Shown piece by piece: positions 4,417-6,403 of a stretch of DNA of 6,403 nt (positions within the stretch are counted from its first letter, which is position 1; each line of letters begins with the position of its first letter). The notes beneath the pieces were generated by a model. The model saw only the letters and a list, made by a program, of their open reading frames with translations, searched no databases and was not told the origin of the DNA. The stretch is from Phycisphaerales bacterium (lineage in GTDB: Bacteria > Planctomycetota > Phycisphaerae > Phycisphaerales > UBA1924), in assembly GCA_016764015.1 (NCBI GenBank), contig JAESSR010000195.1, forward strand, positions 1 to 6,403, read 5' to 3'. A program made the position numbers and the translations under genes.

Positions 4417-6267
4417 CTAAGACCGCATCGACTCAAGCTCATCCCACCGCGCGTACAGCCTTGCCGACTCGGCCTGTGCTTCATCGAGCATCTTGCAAGC
4501 ATTGGTCATCTTCTCATGATCCGCGAGCACCTTCGGATCTGACAGCGCAGCCTGAGCAGCTTCGATCTGCTCGTCGGCTTCCATGATCTTCTCTTCGATC
4601 CCATCGAACTCGCGTTGAGCCTTATATGAAAGCTTCTTGGGTTGATTCACATCGCGGGTCTTGGCGACCTTGTGCTCAGTAGGCTTTGACTCGTTTGCAC
4701 TCGCTTGCTGCTCACCTTGAGCATTGAGCACCTTGATCGCTTGATCCAGACTCGGGCAAGTATGCTGATTTCCGGTTCCATCGAGCACGACGATGCGTGT
4801 GGCCAGCCGTTCGAGCATCATCCGATCATGCGTCACCAAAATCACCGCACCCGGAAAATCTTCGAGAGATTCTTCGAGCAGCTCAAGCGTCGGGATATCA
4901 AGATCATTGGTCGGCTCGTCGAGCACCAACACATCGGCAGCTTCGAGCATGATCCGTGCGATGTGCACCCTCGCAAGCTCACCCCCGCTCAGCGAACCCA
5001 CCGGCTGATCGAGCTGCTCATCGCGGAACATGAACCGACGAGACCACGATTTGACATGCATCGTCCGCCCACGAAACTCCACACGATCGCTCACCGGGCA
5101 CAGCGCCTCGCTCAACGGCGTACTCGGCGGAAAATCCTCACGATGCTGCGAAAACACAACCACCTTAGGCAACGGATCCGAATAGCGAATAGAACCTTCG
5201 TCAGGCTCTATCTCTCCGGTGAGCACTTTGATCAAAGTGGTTTTGCCGCTGCCGTTGGCGCCGAGAAGCCCGACACAATCACCAACGCCGAGCACCAGAT
5301 CAAGATTCGTAAACAGCTTGTTATCACCGAATGCCTTTGAGATTTTAGTCGCTGCGATGAGTTTCTTTGTTTGCCTTTCAGTCCCGCTGAACTCAACCTT
5401 TGCTCCTGTGCTTGTTGCCGCTTCATTGCGTGCGCGGAGCTCGCTAAGCTGCACCTTGCGATCGGCGCTCGCGTCGATCTGCTTTTTCTGCTTGGTCTGA
5501 CGCCCTTGGGCGGCCCGTCCGAGCCAGACATTATCCCGGCGGACCTCATTGGCCAGCGACGCAACAGCCTTGGCTTGCCCGTCTACAAACTCTGCCCGCC
5601 GACGGACAAACTCGGTGTAGTTGCCATCGACACTCAGCAATCCACCTGGATACGCATCGGAGAGTTCTATGATCCGCGTCGCGACTTTGTCTAAGAACCG
5701 ACGATCATGCGTCACAAAGACCGACGCGTACGCCGCCTGCCCGCCGATACGCTGGGTCAGAAAATCCTCAAGCCATGCAATCCCTGCAAGATCAAGGTGG
5801 TTAGTCGGCTCATCAAGCAGCACAAGATCCGGCTCATTGGCGCATGACGAAAGAGCGCACGCGCTCGACAATCTTTTCCGCCACCCGCCCGAGAGCTTCG
5901 CCGCCGGCGTGTGCCATTGATCTTTCTCAAAGCCCACCCGGCTTAGCGAGATTTCCGCGATGGTCTCAGGATCAAGATGATTCGCTGCGTGCTCCGGCGC
6001 TCTGCTCAACACCGCATCGAATACTTTTATACCATCCTCGAAGCAATCAACCTGCGGGATATACACCGACGAAACAGCAGAAGGCGTAATGATCTCGCCT
6101 GCATCAGGCTGATTTTGCTGAGCGAGGATTCGGAGCAATGTCGATTTCCCAGCCCCGTTTGGACCGATAACACCAATCCGATCGCCCTGGTCAACCCCAA
6201 CAGAGATGCCATCAAACAGCGTTCGCACGCCGTGCGTTTTAGAGATATTCTTCGCGTGCAGAAGCAT
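4417..6267 (-). CDS. uup: ABC-F family ATPase, Uup type
   Basis: The 616-residue product has two ABC ATPase domains and no membrane segments, the ABC-F plan of soluble ATPases acting on ribosomes. Domain 1 has Walker A GPNGAGKST (35-43), signature LSGGW (125-129), Walker B LVLLDEPTNHLD (148-159) and switch THD (186-188). The arginine/lysine-rich linker (about 220-300) with VWLGRAAQGRQTKQ resembles Uup's VWIRQGIKARRTRN. Domain 2 has GANGSGKTT (336-344), LSGGE (426-430), VLVLDEPTNDLD (446-457) and THD (479-481). A charged coiled-coil tail (about 545-616), after a low-complexity spacer, corresponds to the Uup C-terminal domain, which binds nucleic acid in E. coli Uup (635 residues). Uup has been linked to ribosome work and to suppressing transposon excision; the role here is inferred. 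I chose Met 6267 because the family fold begins there. Translation could extend in frame to 6387, but that piece has no domain-like sequence or ribosome binding site. Cys-containing ALSSCANEPD before Walker B of domain 1 is slightly longer than usual. Confidence 0.9.
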   Translation of the reverse strand: MLLHAKNISKTHGVRTLFDGISVGVDQGDRIGVIGPNGAGKSTLLRILAQQNQPDAGEIITPSAVSSVYIPQVDCFEDGIKVFDAVLSRAPEHAANHLDPETIAEISLSRVGFEKDQWHTPAAKLSGGWRKRLSSACALSSCANEPDLVLLDEPTNHLDLAGIAWLEDFLTQRIGGQAAYASVFVTHDRRFLDKVATRIIELSDAYPGGLLSVDGNYTEFVRRRAEFVDGQAKAVASLANEVRRDNVWLGRAAQGRQTKQKKQIDASADRKVQLSELRARNEAATSTGAKVEFSGTERQTKKLIAATKISKAFGDNKLFTNLDLVLGVGDCVGLLGANGSGKTTLIKVLTGEIEPDEGSIRYSDPLPKVVVFSQHREDFPPSTPLSEALCPVSDRVEFRGRTMHVKSWSRRFMFRDEQLDQPVGSLSGGELARVHIARIMLEAADVLVLDEPTNDLDIPTLELLEESLEDFPGAVILVTHDRMMLERLATRIVVLDGTGNQHTCPSLDQAIKVLNAQGEQQASANESKPTEHKVAKTRDVNQPKKLSYKAQREFDGIEEKIMEADEQIEAAQAALSDPKVLADHEKMTNACKMLDEAQAESARLYARWDELESMRS

Positions 6268-6278
6268 TTTTGAACCAG

Positions 6279-6283
6279 TCCTT
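6279..6283 (-). promoter_or_regulatory. Weak Shine-Dalgarno candidate of the ABC-F gene
   Basis: AAGGA on the minus strand lies 11 bases before the ATG at 6267, longer than the ideal spacing. The rest of 6284-6403 shows no convincing promoter or gene. Confidence 0.35.
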
Positions 6284-6403
6284 GGGCAATATCGATCCGA
6301 TGGGTGTCTGCCAATCGTAGCCCTCCAATCCCCGTTTCGACCGCCAAAGCCACGATGATTCATTCGCATAATGCTGTTTACACCCATGATCGCTCGCAGA
6401 ATA

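Noticed and set aside
4705..5340. A long plus-strand open frame (211 residues) opposite the ABC-F gene.
   Set aside because: It is antisense to intact Walker and signature motifs. Its product is His/Arg-rich without domain-like sequence, and no ribosome binding site was seen, as expected for the shadow of a GC-rich gene.
6268..6387. A 40-residue N-terminal extension of the ABC-F protein from ATG 6387.
   Set aside because: The stretch has no domain-like pattern or Shine-Dalgarno, and Uup relatives begin near the 6267 Met.

Overview
Most of the window (about 387-6403) reads as a GC-rich bacterial chromosome segment, probably from a planctomycete, perhaps of the Phycisphaerae. That assignment rests on protein style, codon choice and a planctomycete-looking palindromic repeat, judged from memory without any search. 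The first ~386 bases look different. They are AT-rich (hand count of bases 1-360: 39% GC, against 62% for 421-480) and carry the end of a family 3 glycoside hydrolase (NagZ-like) and the start of an alphaproteobacterial-type SspB. The sspB reading stops abruptly at about base 386, inside its conserved core. From 378-387, in another frame, the sequence becomes the middle of pheT. Both genes are cut at the same point, so this is most simply a chimeric contig joint. A real recombination joint would be the alternative.

Layout: 1-150 glycoside hydrolase C-terminus (+); 185-385 SspB N-terminus (+); 378-1703 C-terminal ~440 residues of phenylalanyl-tRNA synthetase beta (+); 1704-2066 noncoding, with a perfect 29-bp inverted repeat whose arms are themselves hairpins (REP/BIME-like) and candidate promoter elements; 2067-3071 branched-chain aminotransferase (+); 3100-3125 a Rho-independent terminator; 3139-4062 a lipoprotein that appears to join a cysteine phosphatase-like domain to a C-terminal cytochrome c'-like helical domain with CXXCH (+). 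On the minus strand, a Uup-type ABC-F ATPase (6267-4417) is followed 25 bases later by a 110-residue acidic protein of unknown function (4391-4059). The last gene converges on the lipoprotein gene, and the two share a TTAA in which each reads its own TAA stop.

The genes do not form one pathway. pheT, ilvE and the ABC-F gene are housekeeping functions for translation and amino acid synthesis. The most unusual gene is the phosphatase-cytochrome fusion lipoprotein. It may also be translated from a leaderless mRNA, because a -10-like TATCAT ends six bases before its ATG and no Shine-Dalgarno is present.
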